Shown here: one piece after another, positions 1-8,494 of the stretch | Numbering within the stretch: position 1 is the first letter of the stretch | Layout: the number at the start of each line of letters is the position of its first letter | Source: an uncultured Eubacterium sp. | GTDB lineage: Bacteria > Bacillota > Clostridia > Lachnospirales > Lachnospiraceae | DNA length: 40,236 bases | Reading direction: 5' to 3' | NCBI GenBank assembly: GCA_947385775.1 | Contig: CANDMI010000032.1 | Coordinates: 1 to 40,236 of the forward strand | Translations under genes and position numbers: made by a program | The notes under the pieces: model-generated | Database searches by the model: none | Seen by the model: the letters and a program-made list of their open reading frames with translations, nothing else | What the model was told of the DNA's origin: nothing

Positions 1-59
1 GAAAAGGAAGCATCCGGATTATCTGTGAAAATCCAAAACACAAACAGCGCCAGGGTTAA
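1..59 (+). CDS. rpmJ: 50S ribosomal protein bL36, C-terminal end (partial)
   Basis: The window opens inside this gene. The frame with codons beginning at base 3 reads KGSIRIICENPKHKQRQG and then a TAA at 57-59. This is the diagnostic end of bL36, with the C-terminal CENPKHKQRQG motif that holds one zinc-ligand Cys and the His. About half of the roughly 37-residue protein is present. It sits directly upstream of the rpsM block, the expected order in Bacillota. The last codons lie inside one arm of an inverted repeat (40-48 pairing with 65-73). Confidence 0.93.
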   Translation, partial: KGSIRIICENPKHKQRQG

Positions 60-414
60 TCCGTGCTGTTTGTATTGCAGACAAGCGTTTGCAAAACTTT
101 TTTCATTATGTGCGGCTGTCAGCAGGAGAGAATCCGTTACGATTCGTTAGCTTGGTCAGAGGCTAAGCTGTGACAAAACGGTATGACGCTCCTGCTGATT
201 CATAATAAACAGCAGGCACGGCTGTGTCCGACGGCTTTATGCCGAGAAGCTGTTGGCAGAATGTGTCAGCCTGCCCATTGGCAGGTATTTTTGCAAGGCG
301 GCGCATGCACACATTTCAGGCCGGGAGATCGGAGCTGCATGTGTTTGTTTTTCGCAGAAAATATCACAAACAAAAAGATACTAATTTCAGATTATTTATG
401 GAGGTGTAATACAC
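60..414 (+). promoter_or_regulatory. Structured rpmJ-rpsM leader, attenuator-like
   Basis: This gap of 355 nt is long for the middle of a ribosomal operon, and I see no convincing gene in it. It holds a chain of competing helices. TCAGCAGGAG (119-128) pairs perfectly with CTCCTGCTGA (189-198). CCTGCTG (191-197) also pairs with CAGCAGG (210-216). GCAGGC (212-217) pairs with GCCTGC (269-274). CCTGCC (270-275) pairs with GGCAGG (280-285), which is followed by a T-rich run. Helices 1+3 and 2+4 are mutually exclusive sets, as in attenuators. Small hairpins (130-145 and 147-166) sit inside the first helix. Another hairpin with T6 lies at 75-103. The ligand is unknown; a ribosomal protein such as S4, which controls the alpha operon in E. 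coli at this position, is a guess. Confidence 0.55.
270..292 (+). terminator. Intrinsic terminator-like hairpin inside the rpsM leader
   Basis: A six-base-pair GC-rich stem (CCTGCC 270-275 with GGCAGG 280-285) has a CATT loop and is followed by TATTTTT (286-292). The 5' arm can instead pair with 212-217, so termination could be conditional. The stem is short, so efficiency on its own may be modest. Confidence 0.5.
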
Positions 415-783
415 ATGGCTCGTATCGCAGGCGTAGATTTGCCAAGAGAGAAACGTGTGGAGATCGGTTTAACTTATATCTATGGCATTGGCCGTTCCAG
501 TTCAAACCGTATTCTTGCAGAAGCGAAAGTAAATCCAGATACCCGATGCAGGGATTTGACAGATGAAGAAGTAAGAAGGATCAGCGCAGTGATCGATGAG
601 ACGCAGACCGTAGAAGGCGATCTGCGCAGGGAGATCGCTCTGAATATTAAGCGGCTCCAGGAAATTGGCTGCTATCGCGGAATCCGTCACAGGAAAGGGC
701 TTCCAGTCCGCGGACAAAAGACAAAGACGAACGCTAGAACCCGTAAAGGCCCGAAGAGAACAGTTGCGAATAAGAAGAAATAA
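415..783 (+). CDS. rpsM: 30S ribosomal protein uS13
   Basis: The protein is 122 residues long, the normal size for uS13, and starts [21 protein letters not shown]. It has the helix-hairpin-helix N-terminal region ([12 protein letters not shown]) and the basic [14 protein letters not shown] tail that contacts 16S rRNA in the small-subunit head. GGAGGTG lies about nine bases upstream of the ATG, which fixes the start. It is followed after 26 nt by rpsK, so the two are co-transcribed. It is the first gene after the structured leader and is the most exposed to any attenuation there. Confidence 0.98.
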   Translation: MARIAGVDLPREKRVEIGLTYIYGIGRSSSNRILAEAKVNPDTRCRDLTDEEVRRISAVIDETQTVEGDLRREIALNIKRLQEIGCYRGIRHRKGLPVRGQKTKTNARTRKGPKRTVANKKK

Positions 784-809
784 TTCACAGAAAGTAGGTT
801 AGTTTAGAA

Positions 810-1205
810 ATGGCTAAAAAAGTTGCAAAAAAAGTAACAAAAAAGCGTATTAGGAAAAACGTTGAACGTGGTCAGGCACATATTCAGGCATCTTTTAACA
901 ATACGATCGTAACGATCACAGATACTGAAGGAAATGCCTTATCCTGGGCAAGCGCAGGCGGCCTTGGATTTAGAGGTTCAAAGAAATCTACTCCGTATGC
1001 TGCGCAGATGGCAGCTGAAACAGCTACAAAAGCAGCTCTTGTACACGGTTTAAAAACAGTTGATGTCATGGTAAAAGGCCCAGGTTCCGGCAGGGAAGCG
1101 GCAATTCGCGCGCTTTCGGCATGCGGTTTGGAAGTGGTTTCAATCAGAGACGTAACGCCAGTGCCTCATAATGGATGCCGTCCGCCAAAACGCAGAAGAG
1201 TTTAA
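810..1205 (+). CDS. rpsK: 30S ribosomal protein uS11
   Basis: A 131-residue protein. Its Lys-rich N-terminus ([21 protein letters not shown]) is followed by the family hallmarks [37 protein letters not shown], the [13 protein letters not shown] loop and the C-terminal [18 protein letters not shown]. It lines the mRNA exit region of the 30S platform. The ribosome binding site is weak compared with its neighbours (AGTAGG about 14 bases upstream), so it may depend on coupling to rpsM. The next gene, rpsD, follows after 19 nt. Confidence 0.98.
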   Translation: MAKKVAKKVTKKRIRKNVERGQAHIQASFNNTIVTITDTEGNALSWASAGGLGFRGSKKSTPYAAQMAAETATKAALVHGLKTVDVMVKGPGSGREAAIRALSACGLEVVSIRDVTPVPHNGCRPPKRRRV

Positions 1206-1224
1206 TTAGGAGGGATATACAAAG

Positions 1225-1818
1225 ATGGCAGTAAATAGAGTACCTGTATTAAAAAGATGTAGAGCGCTTGGCTTAGAACCAAGTTATTTGGGATATGATA
1301 AAAAGTCCAGAAGAAACCCGCAGCGTTCAAATAAGAAAAAATCCGAATATGCGATGCAGCTTCGTGAAAAACAGAAAGCAAAATTTATCTATGGCGTATT
1401 AGAAAAGCCTTTCCATAACTATTATGAGAAAGCGGACCGGATGAAGGGCATGACTGGCGCAAATTTGATGACGTTATTAGAGCGCAGGCTGGATAACGTT
1501 GTGTTCCGTATGGGCTTTGCAAGGACAAGAAGAGAAGCAAGGCAGGTTGTCGGGCATAAATTTGTGACAGTGAACGGAAAGCAGGTAAAAGTTCCTTCTT
1601 ATTTAGTAAAAGCTGGCGACGTGATCGAGATCAAAGAAAGCAAAAAGGGCATCCAGAGGATGAAAGACATTGTGGAGAGCACAGGCGGAAGGATTACGCC
1701 AGAATGGATGGATGTAAATCTGGAAGGCTTGCAGGGAACGATTAAGGAGCTGCCTGCCCGTGAAATGATCGACGTGCCAGTAGATGAGATGTTGATCGTC
1801 GAGTTGTATTCTAAATAA
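1225..1818 (+). CDS. rpsD: 30S ribosomal protein uS4
   Basis: A 197-residue primary 16S rRNA-binding protein. An N-terminal domain starts MAVNRVPVLKRCRALGLEPSY and lacks the four-Cys zinc knuckle of the C+ form (a single Cys is seen), so it is the zinc-independent C- type. The S4 RNA-binding domain follows at about residues 88-150 (LERRLDNVVFRMGFA through VNGKQVKVPSYLVKAGDVIEI). AGGAGG lies ten bases upstream of the ATG. It sits inside the alpha-type operon as in Clostridia, not as a separate gene as in Bacillus. In other bacteria S4 is an autogenous regulator, which makes it one candidate ligand for the leader before rpsM. Confidence 0.98.
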   Translation: MAVNRVPVLKRCRALGLEPSYLGYDKKSRRNPQRSNKKKSEYAMQLREKQKAKFIYGVLEKPFHNYYEKADRMKGMTGANLMTLLERRLDNVVFRMGFARTRREARQVVGHKFVTVNGKQVKVPSYLVKAGDVIEIKESKKGIQRMKDIVESTGGRITPEWMDVNLEGLQGTIKELPAREMIDVPVDEMLIVELYSK

Positions 1819-1860
1819 TTAATGTAATGCACGCTTGATCCGAAAAGGAGGGACTTGGTA

Positions 1861-2820
1861 GTGTTCGATTTTGAAAGACCAAATATTGAAATTGCAGAAA
1901 TCTCCGAAGACAAAAAATACGGCCGGTTCGTAGTGGAGCCTTTGGAAAGAGGTTATGGTACAACACTCGGTAATTCTTTGCGTAGGATTATGTTGTCTTC
2001 CTTACCGGGGGTAGCCGTAAGTCAAGTGAAAATCGATGGTGTTTTGCATGAGTTCAGCTCGATTCCTGGAGTAAAGGAAGACGTAGCGGAGATCATAATG
2101 AACATAAAGAACCTGGCATTGAAAAATACCAGTAGTACAAACGAGTCTAAAGTTGCTTACATTGAATTTGAAGGAGAAGGCACAGTTACAGCTGCGGATA
2201 TCCAGGCGGATTCCGATATTGAGATTTTAAATCCAGAAATGGAGATCGCAACGCTCAATGGCGGGGCAAATTCCAAACTATATATGGAATTGACGATCAC
2301 AAAAGGGCGCGGGTATGTCAGCGCGGAAAAAAACAAAAATCCAGAGCTGCCGATCGGCATCATCGCGGTGGATTCGATTTATACCCCGGTAGAGCGGGTG
2401 AATCTGATCGTTGAAAATACCCGTGTTGGGCAGATTACGGATTATGATAAACTGACCCTTGAAGTATTTACAAACGGGACGTTAGAGCCAGACGAGGCGG
2501 TCAGCCTTGCAGCCAAGGTTTTAAGCGAGCATTTGAACCTTTTTATCGACCTGTCGGAAAATGCGAAGACAGCGGAAGTCATGGTCGAAAAAGAGGACAA
2601 CGCAAAAGAAAAAGTGCTTGAAATGAACATTGACGAACTGGAGCTTTCCGTTCGTTCCTATAACTGCTTAAAGAGGGCAGGGATCAATACAGTGGAAGAA
2701 TTGACCAACCGCACTCCAGATGATATGATGAAAGTCCGTAACCTTGGGCGTAAGTCCTTGGAAGAGGTTTTGGCGAAGCTAAAGGAATTAGGGCTTCAGT
2801 TAAACCCTGGGGACGAATAA
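1861..2820 (+). CDS. rpoA: DNA-directed RNA polymerase subunit alpha
   Basis: The protein is 319 residues from the GTG at 1861. A TTG at 1855 is in frame, but AGGAGGG at 1846-1852 is only two bases from it and eight from the GTG, so the GTG is chosen (product [14 protein letters not shown]). The N-terminal assembly domain covers about residues 1-230 ([32 protein letters not shown]). The C-terminal DNA/activator-binding domain covers about 245-315 ([30 protein letters not shown]). Length and motifs are typical. Confidence 0.98.
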   Translation: MFDFERPNIEIAEISEDKKYGRFVVEPLERGYGTTLGNSLRRIMLSSLPGVAVSQVKIDGVLHEFSSIPGVKEDVAEIIMNIKNLALKNTSSTNESKVAYIEFEGEGTVTAADIQADSDIEILNPEMEIATLNGGANSKLYMELTITKGRGYVSAEKNKNPELPIGIIAVDSIYTPVERVNLIVENTRVGQITDYDKLTLEVFTNGTLEPDEAVSLAAKVLSEHLNLFIDLSENAKTAEVMVEKEDNAKEKVLEMNIDELELSVRSYNCLKRAGINTVEELTNRTPDDMMKVRNLGRKSLEEVLAKLKELGLQLNPGDE

Positions 2821-2836
2821 AGATCGATCGGAGTCC

Positions 2837-2956
2837 GGTACATCAGAATGGCTGGGCGGATAAGTCCGTATGTGTGCAGCCCGGTCATCTTCTTATGTGG
2901 CAGAATCAATCTATGGCATTTGGCAGGTAATCCCAACGCGTGCTGCCGGATGTACC
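2837..2956 (+). promoter_or_regulatory. Three-way-junction-like leader before rplQ
   Basis: The 153-nt gap between rpoA and rplQ can fold into a closed junction. GGTACATC (2837-2844) pairs perfectly with GATGTACC (2949-2956). Inside it, arm one is GGCTG (2850-2854) with CAGCC (2877-2881), capped by CGGA/TCCG (2857-2868). Arm two is GGCAG (2922-2926) with CTGCC (2943-2947). The closing helix ends seven bases before the AGGAGG of rplQ, which places it well for translational control. The ligand is unknown; autoregulation by bL17 is only an inference. Confidence 0.45.
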
Positions 2957-2973
2957 ACAAGCAGGAGGAAAAA

Positions 2974-3531
2974 ATGGGATCATATAGAAAATTAGGCAGG
3001 TCTTCTGACCAGAGAAAAGCTTTATTGAGAACACAGGTAACACAGCTGCTTTATAATGGCAAGATCGTGACGACGGAAGCCAGAGCGAAGGAAGTCCGCA
3101 AGATCGCGGAAAAACTGATCGCAATGGCTGTGCGTGAAAAAGATAATTTTGAAGAAGTGACGATCAAAGCCAAAGTTCCTCGCAAGGATGCGGAAGGCAG
3201 ACGTGTGAAAGAAGTCGTAGATGGAAAAAGAAAAACGGTTTATGACGAAGTCGACAAGACGATCAAGAAAGACCAGCCATCACGTCTCCATGCCAGAAGG
3301 CAGATGTTGAAAGTCCTTTATCCGGTGACCAGTTCCTGGACGACAAGGAAAGACGGAAAAACAGTCACTTCCAATAAGAGGAAGGACAAAAAGAAAGAAG
3401 ATTTAGTGGCAAAAATGTTCGACGAGATCGCGCCAAAGTACGTGAACCGCAATGGCGGCTATACAAGGATCATCAAGCTTGGGCCGCGCAGAGGCGATGC
3501 GGCGATGCAGGTAATCATCGAATTAGTATAA
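2974..3531 (+). CDS. rplQ: 50S ribosomal protein bL17, enlarged form
   Basis: The start is set at the ATG at 2974 ([20 protein letters not shown]), with AGGAGG five bases upstream; the frame stays open further upstream but without family similarity. The product is 185 residues against about 115-130 in most bacteria. The extra length is a charged insertion at about residues 60-110 ([18 protein letters not shown] and following) plus a basic stretch near 125-135 ([18 protein letters not shown]). The conserved ends are intact ([31 protein letters not shown]). Enlarged bL17 is, to my knowledge, usual in Lachnospiraceae. It is the last gene of the ribosomal operon. Confidence 0.96.
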   Translation: MGSYRKLGRSSDQRKALLRTQVTQLLYNGKIVTTEARAKEVRKIAEKLIAMAVREKDNFEEVTIKAKVPRKDAEGRRVKEVVDGKRKTVYDEVDKTIKKDQPSRLHARRQMLKVLYPVTSSWTTRKDGKTVTSNKRKDKKKEDLVAKMFDEIAPKYVNRNGGYTRIIKLGPRRGDAAMQVIIELV

Positions 3532-3554
3532 GCTTGTGATAAAAAATCGGTAAG

Positions 3555-3599
3555 AAAAGACCGTCTGAAAAGCGTTTCGCTTTTTAGACGGTCTTTTTT
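3555..3599 (+). terminator. Ribosomal operon terminator, probably bidirectional
   Basis: AAAAGACCGTCT (3555-3566) pairs with AGACGGTCTTTT (3586-3597) around an inner AAGCG/CGCTT stem, followed by a T run. The A-rich left flank gives a T-rich tail on the opposite strand, so it can also end the convergent kinase transcript. Confidence 0.93.
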
Positions 3600-3644
3600 G
3601 CGCAGGCCCGCATGTGGAAGTTTGCTGCTGACACGGCCCGCCTC

Positions 3645-5084
3645 CTACTCAATTTCTTTTTTGTTTTCCTGATCCTTTGCGATCGGAAGCGTAAAAATAA
3701 ATTCCGTGCCAACGCCTTCGGTGCTGATGACGTTGATATTTTCCCCATGCGCCTGTACGATCTCCTTTACGATCGATAAACCAAGCCCCGTTCCAAGCTT
3801 GTCCTTGCCCCGGGACAGGTCTGTCTTGTAAAAGCGCTCCCATATTTTTTTCTGGCTGTCCCTTGGGATGCCGATGCCGCTGTCTTTCACGGATATAAAT
3901 ACTTTTTCGTTTTTTTCCGTCGTTTCGATCGTAATGGAAGAATCCGGGTGGCTGAATTTGATCGCGTTGTCCGCCAGGTTGTATATGACCTGCTGAATTT
4001 TTGCCATATCCGCGGTCACATACAGATTTTGTCCGGACAAGATCAGCTCGATGGAAATATGCTTTTCATTGCAGATCCCTTCAAAGGTCAGCGCGGTCAT
4101 GCGGATAATGTAGTTAATGTCAAAATCACTGATATATAACATCGTTTTTCCGTGGGAGCCGTATTTATTCAGCTCTAAAAGCCCGCTGGTCAGCTTGTTC
4201 AGCCGCTCCGTTTCAAATAAAATGATGTTTAAGTATTTATTTTGCATTTCCTGCGGGATCGTCCCATCCAGCATCGCTTCCACATAGCCTTTGATGGAGG
4301 TTAACGGAGAGCGGAAATCATGGGACACATTCGACACAAATTTCCGCTGGTCGTCCTCCAGCGTATGCAGCTCGTTTGCCATATAATCAAAGGTTTCCGC
4401 TAAATGCCCGACCTCATCCCTCGTATGGATGTTGATCTTATGTGAAAAATCGCCGTTCATATAAGCGTCCGACGCTTTCGAGATTTTGTGTATCGGACGG
4501 TATAAGGAAAGTGAAAACAGCGCCAGCAGCAAAAAAGCAAACAGGAAAATAAAAAACAGCGTGACATTTACAATATGCGAAAGCTGGCTCGTATATTCTG
4601 TAATATCGGACATTGGTTTGTGTATTAGCGCATAGCCGCGCACCTTGTACCGGAATGTGATGGGCGCGAACACCGTCAGGTAGTTTTCAGAAAACATGTT
4701 GTAAAAACAGTTGATCGTGTAATATTTGCTGCCAAAATCGCTGATATCAAAATCCTCTATGACCGTATGCTTTCGAAACGCTTCGGAATCGTCGGAATCG
4801 ATGATGATCTTTCCAGATGCGTCGATCACCTCGATCTTCGCATCCATATATTTGCTAAGGGTGCGCAGCTGGGCATGCAGCTCGATCGGCTGCCTGCTCC
4901 CGTTGTAATAATCCTGGGCGTAAACGGTGGCAATGGATGTGCATTCGGTATACAAAGCGTGCGCTTCCTTGGACTGTACGAGGTCGCGTAAAATACTGCC
5001 GGCGATCTCCGATACGAACAGGTAGCCAAAAAAGCCCGAAAACAAGAATACGGCAAAGAATTTATATAATAATGTCTTTTTCAT
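3645..5084 (-). CDS. Sensor histidine kinase (HAMP, HisKA, HATPase)
   Basis: A 479-residue membrane kinase. Membrane segments are at about 8-28 and 171-194 and flank an extracytoplasmic sensor region of about 140 residues with no recognised fold. HAMP follows at about 195-248. The H box has His255 (SNVSHDFRSPLTSIKGY), the N box is DNAIKFS at 372-378, G1 is DSGIGIP at 401-407 and G2 is GTGLGLS at 431-437, so all catalytic motifs are intact. It lies 34 nt behind the response regulator, its obvious phosphorelay partner, and at the end of the mutS2 unit. The layout resembles PhoR/VanS-class kinases; the stimulus cannot be told from sequence. Confidence 0.93.
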   Translation of the reverse strand: MKKTLLYKFFAVFLFSGFFGYLFVSEIAGSILRDLVQSKEAHALYTECTSIATVYAQDYYNGSRQPIELHAQLRTLSKYMDAKIEVIDASGKIIIDSDDSEAFRKHTVIEDFDISDFGSKYYTINCFYNMFSENYLTVFAPITFRYKVRGYALIHKPMSDITEYTSQLSHIVNVTLFFIFLFAFLLLALFSLSLYRPIHKISKASDAYMNGDFSHKINIHTRDEVGHLAETFDYMANELHTLEDDQRKFVSNVSHDFRSPLTSIKGYVEAMLDGTIPQEMQNKYLNIILFETERLNKLTSGLLELNKYGSHGKTMLYISDFDINYIIRMTALTFEGICNEKHISIELILSGQNLYVTADMAKIQQVIYNLADNAIKFSHPDSSITIETTEKNEKVFISVKDSGIGIPRDSQKKIWERFYKTDLSRGKDKLGTGLGLSIVKEIVQAHGENINVISTEGVGTEFIFTLPIAKDQENKKEIE

Positions 5085-5118
5085 CGCTTATCCTAAGCCC
5101 TTTCTGGCTGTCTCTTTC

Positions 5119-5823
5119 TTACGCATTCCTTAATTCAAATTTGTAGCCGATGCCCCAGACGGTGGCGATGCCCCACTGCTTTGTGTCTTTGATCTTTTCC
5201 CGCAGCCGTTTGACATGCACATCCACGGTGCGCGTATCGCCAATGTACTCGTATCCCCAGATATTGTCCAAAAGCTGTTCTCTTGTAAATACCTGGTTTG
5301 GCGAAGATGCGAGAAAATACAATAGCTCCAGCTCCTTTGGAGGCATATCCAAAATCTTTCCGTTGTATTCCACGCTGTAGTTTGAAAGATTGACCGTTAA
5401 CCCTGGGTACTCTACAAGCTTGACCACAGGCATCTGGGTGGCTGGTTTTGGAGGCTGGCTTCTGCGCAGGACTGCTTTGACCCGCGCCACCATTTCTTTG
5501 GAATCGAATGGCTTCATAATATAATCGTCCGCGCCAAGCTCCAGCCCCAGCACCTTGTCAAAAATTTCCCCCTTTGCGGAGAGCATGATGATCGGGACAT
5601 TGCTCTTTGTGCGGATTTCACGGCAGACCTGGTATCCGTCAATGCCTGGAAGCATCAGATCCAGTAAAATTAAATTCGGCGCGAATGTCCGGTTGGCGGC
5701 AAGCGCTTCCTCCCCATCGTTTACAATTTTTGTTTCAAAGCATTCCTTTGTAAGGTAAAGGGAGATAAGCTCCGCAATATTCACATCGTCATCTACAATT
5801 AAGATTTTTTGTTTTGTTGCCAT
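5119..5823 (-). CDS. OmpR/PhoB-family response regulator
   Basis: A 234-residue two-domain regulator. The receiver domain spans about 1-120, with the acidic cluster DDD at 11-13, the phospho-acceptor Asp55 (LILLDLMLPGIDGYQ) and the conserved Lys84 (MLSAKGE). A winged-helix DNA-binding domain spans about 135-232 (LPMPPKELELLYFLA-like recognition region, TVDVHVKRLREKI, TVWGIGYKF). AAAGGAG lies upstream of the ATG. It begins 23 nt after mutS2 and is followed by its kinase, so it is likely transcribed with both. Target genes are unknown. Confidence 0.94.
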   Translation of the reverse strand: MATKQKILIVDDDVNIAELISLYLTKECFETKIVNDGEEALAANRTFAPNLILLDLMLPGIDGYQVCREIRTKSNVPIIMLSAKGEIFDKVLGLELGADDYIMKPFDSKEMVARVKAVLRRSQPPKPATQMPVVKLVEYPGLTVNLSNYSVEYNGKILDMPPKELELLYFLASSPNQVFTREQLLDNIWGYEYIGDTRTVDVHVKRLREKIKDTKQWGIATVWGIGYKFELRNA

Positions 5824-5846
5824 AGATTCTCCTTTTCGGTTTACGA

Positions 5847-8225
5847 TTACTGAAACTGCACGATGGTCACGCCCGCGTCGCCTTCTCCGTACTCCCCTAA
5901 ATGAAAGCTGTCTACGTATTTTACGCGTCTTAAATGGCTTTGCACGGCGTTACGAAGCGCGCCCGTCCCTTTACCATGCACAACGCGCACGGTGGATAAA
6001 TGGGAAAGGTACGCGTCGTCTAAATATTTGTCTAATTCGATCAAAGCCTCGTCCACGGTTTTTCCGATCAAATTGATCTCAGCGGAAATGGAGGAGGACT
6101 TTGACATTTTTATTTTTCCTAAGGAGGCGCGGCTCGTTTTTTTGGAGGAAACCGCCGTATCCTCCTGGAGCAATACCAGGTCTTTGATATTCACCTGGGT
6201 GCGCAGGATGCCCATTTGTACAAACAGCTCTCCTTTGGCGTTTGGAAGCGTCGTTACGATCCCGCGCTGGTTTAGGGTCAGCACCTGCACGGCGTCCCCT
6301 AAGCGCAGCTTTTTTGGAGCCTTTGTGTTTTCGGACGGCTGTTTTTGCTTTTTTTCCATGCGCGACTGCGCCGCGTTCATTTTTTCTCTTAAGGCAGTCC
6401 GTTCCTTTTCCAGCTCGTTTGCAGTCGGGTTTGTGGTGCCGAATTTATGGAAATTGCGGATGCTTGCGTCCGCGGTTTCTTTTGCTTCTTTTAATATGGC
6501 AAGCGCCTGTTCGTTGGCTTCCTGAATGATCTTATCTCTACGGTTATCGATCTTTTCCTGCTTATCCTTAGCCTGCTTTCGCAGTTTTTCAATTTCTTGA
6601 CGGTACTGCTCCGCTTGCAGCCGTTCCTTTTCAATGGTCACGCGGCTGGTTTCCAGATCCGCGATTAAATCTTCAAAATTTTGCTCGCTTGTCGTGATCT
6701 GCGATTTGGCTTTTTCGATCAGTTTTTTTGGCATCCCAAGCTTTTGGGAAATCGCAAAGGCGTTGCTTTTTCCCGGTATGCCGATCAAAAGCCGGTAGGT
6801 CGGGCTAAGAGTTTCTACGTCAAATTCACAGCATGCGTTTTGGATGCCCTCGGTGGACAGCGCGAACACCTTTAACTCACTGTAATGGGTGGTCGCCATC
6901 GTCCGTATCCCGCGGCTGTGAAGCTCTGTTAAGATCGAGATCGCAAGCGCCGCGCCCTCCGTCGGGTCTGTCCCGGAGCAAAGCTCGTCAAATAACACGA
7001 GGGAATTTTTTGTAACCTTTTTTAAAATGCCGACAATATTTGTCATATGGGAAGAAAAGGTGCTTAAATTTTGTTCAATGCTCTGCTCGTCCCCAATGTC
7101 CGCAAACACGTTTTCAAAAATAGCAAGCTGTGAACGGTCGCCGGCTGGGATATGCAGCCCTGCCTGCCCCATCAGCGTCAGCAGCCCCACCGTCTTTAAA
7201 GAAACAGTCTTGCCGCCGGTATTTGGCCCTGTAATGATCAGCAGTCCAAATTCCTCCCCGATCATAATGTCGATCGGAACGACGGTCTTTTTATTCAGCA
7301 GCGGATGCCGTCCGCGCCGGATGTGGATTATGCCGTTCGTATTAAAGACAGGCGCAACGCCGTTATGGTCCTGCGCCAGCTTCGCTTTTGCAAAGATAAA
7401 ATCCAGCGTCGTAAGCAGCTTATAATCCGTTAAAAGTTGTTCGCTGTAAATTCCCGCCCTGCCGCTTAGCTCCGCGATGATCTGGTCGATCTCCTCCTGT
7501 TCTTTTAAAAACAGTTCCTTTAATTCGTTATTCAGATTTACAACGCTTACAGGCTCGATAAATAACGTGGAGCCGGAGGACGACTGGTCATGTATCATGC
7601 CCGGCACCTGGTTTTTATTTTCCGACTTCACCGGGAGGCAGTAGCGTCCGTCGCGCATCGTAATGACGGCATCTTGTAAATAACCTCGCGTAGTCGTGTT
7701 GTTCAACAGCTTCGTCAGCTGGCTGTGGATGCGGTCGTTCATGCCGCGGATGCTTCTTCGGATAGATTTTAAACGGCTGCTTGCGTCATCGGCGATCTCA
7801 TCCTCGGAAATAATGCATCGTCGGATCTCATCGGCTAACGGCGTAAGCGGCTCAATGGCTGAAAACATTGCGTCCAGTGTGTCGGCAGGCGCATCCTCTT
7901 GCTCCCTGCCATAGCTTTTTACCCGTTTTGCGGTATCCAATAAGGATGCGATATGCAAAAGTTCCTCGATGCTAAGGACTCCGCCAGCTTGTACGCGCTT
8001 TAAGGAAAATCCGATTTTGTGTATCCCGCTGAAAGAAACGCTTCCTTTCCGAAGAAGGCGGGAAAGAGCCGCAGAAGTTTCTGCTTGCGCCTGTTCGATT
8101 TTCGCCTTGTCTGTAATCGGCTTTAAACGCAGGCAATGTTCCTTCGCCCAGTCGGAAGACGCGTGCTCCGCCAGCTGATTTACGATTTTTTCATATTCTA
8201 AGGTTGACAAAGCTTTTTGATTCAT
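5847..8225 (-). CDS. mutS2: Endonuclease MutS2 / ribosome-rescue ATPase
   Basis: A 792-residue full-length MutS2. The core and clamp region covers about 1-320. The ABC-type ATPase has Walker A GPNTGGKT at 333-340, the Walker B and signature region (LVLFDELCSGTDPTEGAALA), and a His motif (ATTHYSELK). A long coiled coil follows at about 510-640. The C-terminal Smr nuclease domain covers about 715-792 (RVVHGKGTGALRNAV). MutS2 proteins suppress recombination and in Bacillus also act on collided ribosomes by splitting them. AAAGGA lies upstream of the start. It is the first gene of a unit with the two-component pair. Confidence 0.97.
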   Translation of the reverse strand: MNQKALSTLEYEKIVNQLAEHASSDWAKEHCLRLKPITDKAKIEQAQAETSAALSRLLRKGSVSFSGIHKIGFSLKRVQAGGVLSIEELLHIASLLDTAKRVKSYGREQEDAPADTLDAMFSAIEPLTPLADEIRRCIISEDEIADDASSRLKSIRRSIRGMNDRIHSQLTKLLNNTTTRGYLQDAVITMRDGRYCLPVKSENKNQVPGMIHDQSSSGSTLFIEPVSVVNLNNELKELFLKEQEEIDQIIAELSGRAGIYSEQLLTDYKLLTTLDFIFAKAKLAQDHNGVAPVFNTNGIIHIRRGRHPLLNKKTVVPIDIMIGEEFGLLIITGPNTGGKTVSLKTVGLLTLMGQAGLHIPAGDRSQLAIFENVFADIGDEQSIEQNLSTFSSHMTNIVGILKKVTKNSLVLFDELCSGTDPTEGAALAISILTELHSRGIRTMATTHYSELKVFALSTEGIQNACCEFDVETLSPTYRLLIGIPGKSNAFAISQKLGMPKKLIEKAKSQITTSEQNFEDLIADLETSRVTIEKERLQAEQYRQEIEKLRKQAKDKQEKIDNRRDKIIQEANEQALAILKEAKETADASIRNFHKFGTTNPTANELEKERTALREKMNAAQSRMEKKQKQPSENTKAPKKLRLGDAVQVLTLNQRGIVTTLPNAKGELFVQMGILRTQVNIKDLVLLQEDTAVSSKKTSRASLGKIKMSKSSSISAEINLIGKTVDEALIELDKYLDDAYLSHLSTVRVVHGKGTGALRNAVQSHLRRVKYVDSFHLGEYGEGDAGVTIVQFQ

Positions 8226-8339
8226 AATATTTCCTTTCTATGATCCTGCGGGCATTCGCCGCGCAGATATTTGCTGCTACTATTTTACCCTATATTTTCA
8301 AAGGAGAAAAGCCATTCTGTAAGAAAATTGCATTTTTCG

Positions 8340-8408
8340 TAACAGTACAGCCATCGGCTGTAAGATGGGCGAATCATGCTTGCATGAATGGCGCGGGCTG
8401 AACTGTTA
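8340..8408. repeat. Imperfect palindrome with inner hairpins
   Basis: TAACAGTACAGCC (8340-8352) pairs with GGCTGAACTGTTA (8396-8408) with one mismatch. Inside, ACAGCC/GGCTGT can form its own hairpin around ATC, and TCATGC/GCATGA forms another around TT. It lies between the divergent mutS2 and the HtrA-like gene, about 35 bp upstream of the latter's promoter, and is not followed by a T run. It could be a small dispersed palindromic element or a cis-regulatory site. Confidence 0.5.
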
Positions 8409-8443
8409 TCATTTTTCATGGCTCTGTTATTTGCACTTAGTTC

Positions 8444-8472
8444 TTGAAATCTGCATGAAATGCACGTATAAT
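8444..8472 (+). promoter_or_regulatory. Sigma-A promoter of the HtrA-like/yhaM/rlmD unit
   Basis: TTGAAA (8444-8449) and a perfect TATAAT (8467-8472) are 17 bp apart and about 20 bp ahead of the start codon, leaving a very short leader. Confidence 0.8.
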
Positions 8473-8494
8473 CTTAATAGAAGGGAAAAGGGGG

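Noticed and set aside
302-350. Second terminator-like hairpin (CGCATGCA with TGCATGTG, then T-rich) before rpsM
   Set aside because: The loop is 26 nt and the stem is short with wobble pairs, so it is too weak to list separately.
183-566. Open frame of 127 codons across the rpmJ-rpsM gap
   Set aside because: It overlaps rpsM in another frame, has no ribosome binding site and crosses the structured leader; composition is not protein-like.
4726-4991. Plus-strand open frames inside the histidine kinase
   Set aside because: They are shadows of a strongly supported minus-strand gene and have no start signals.
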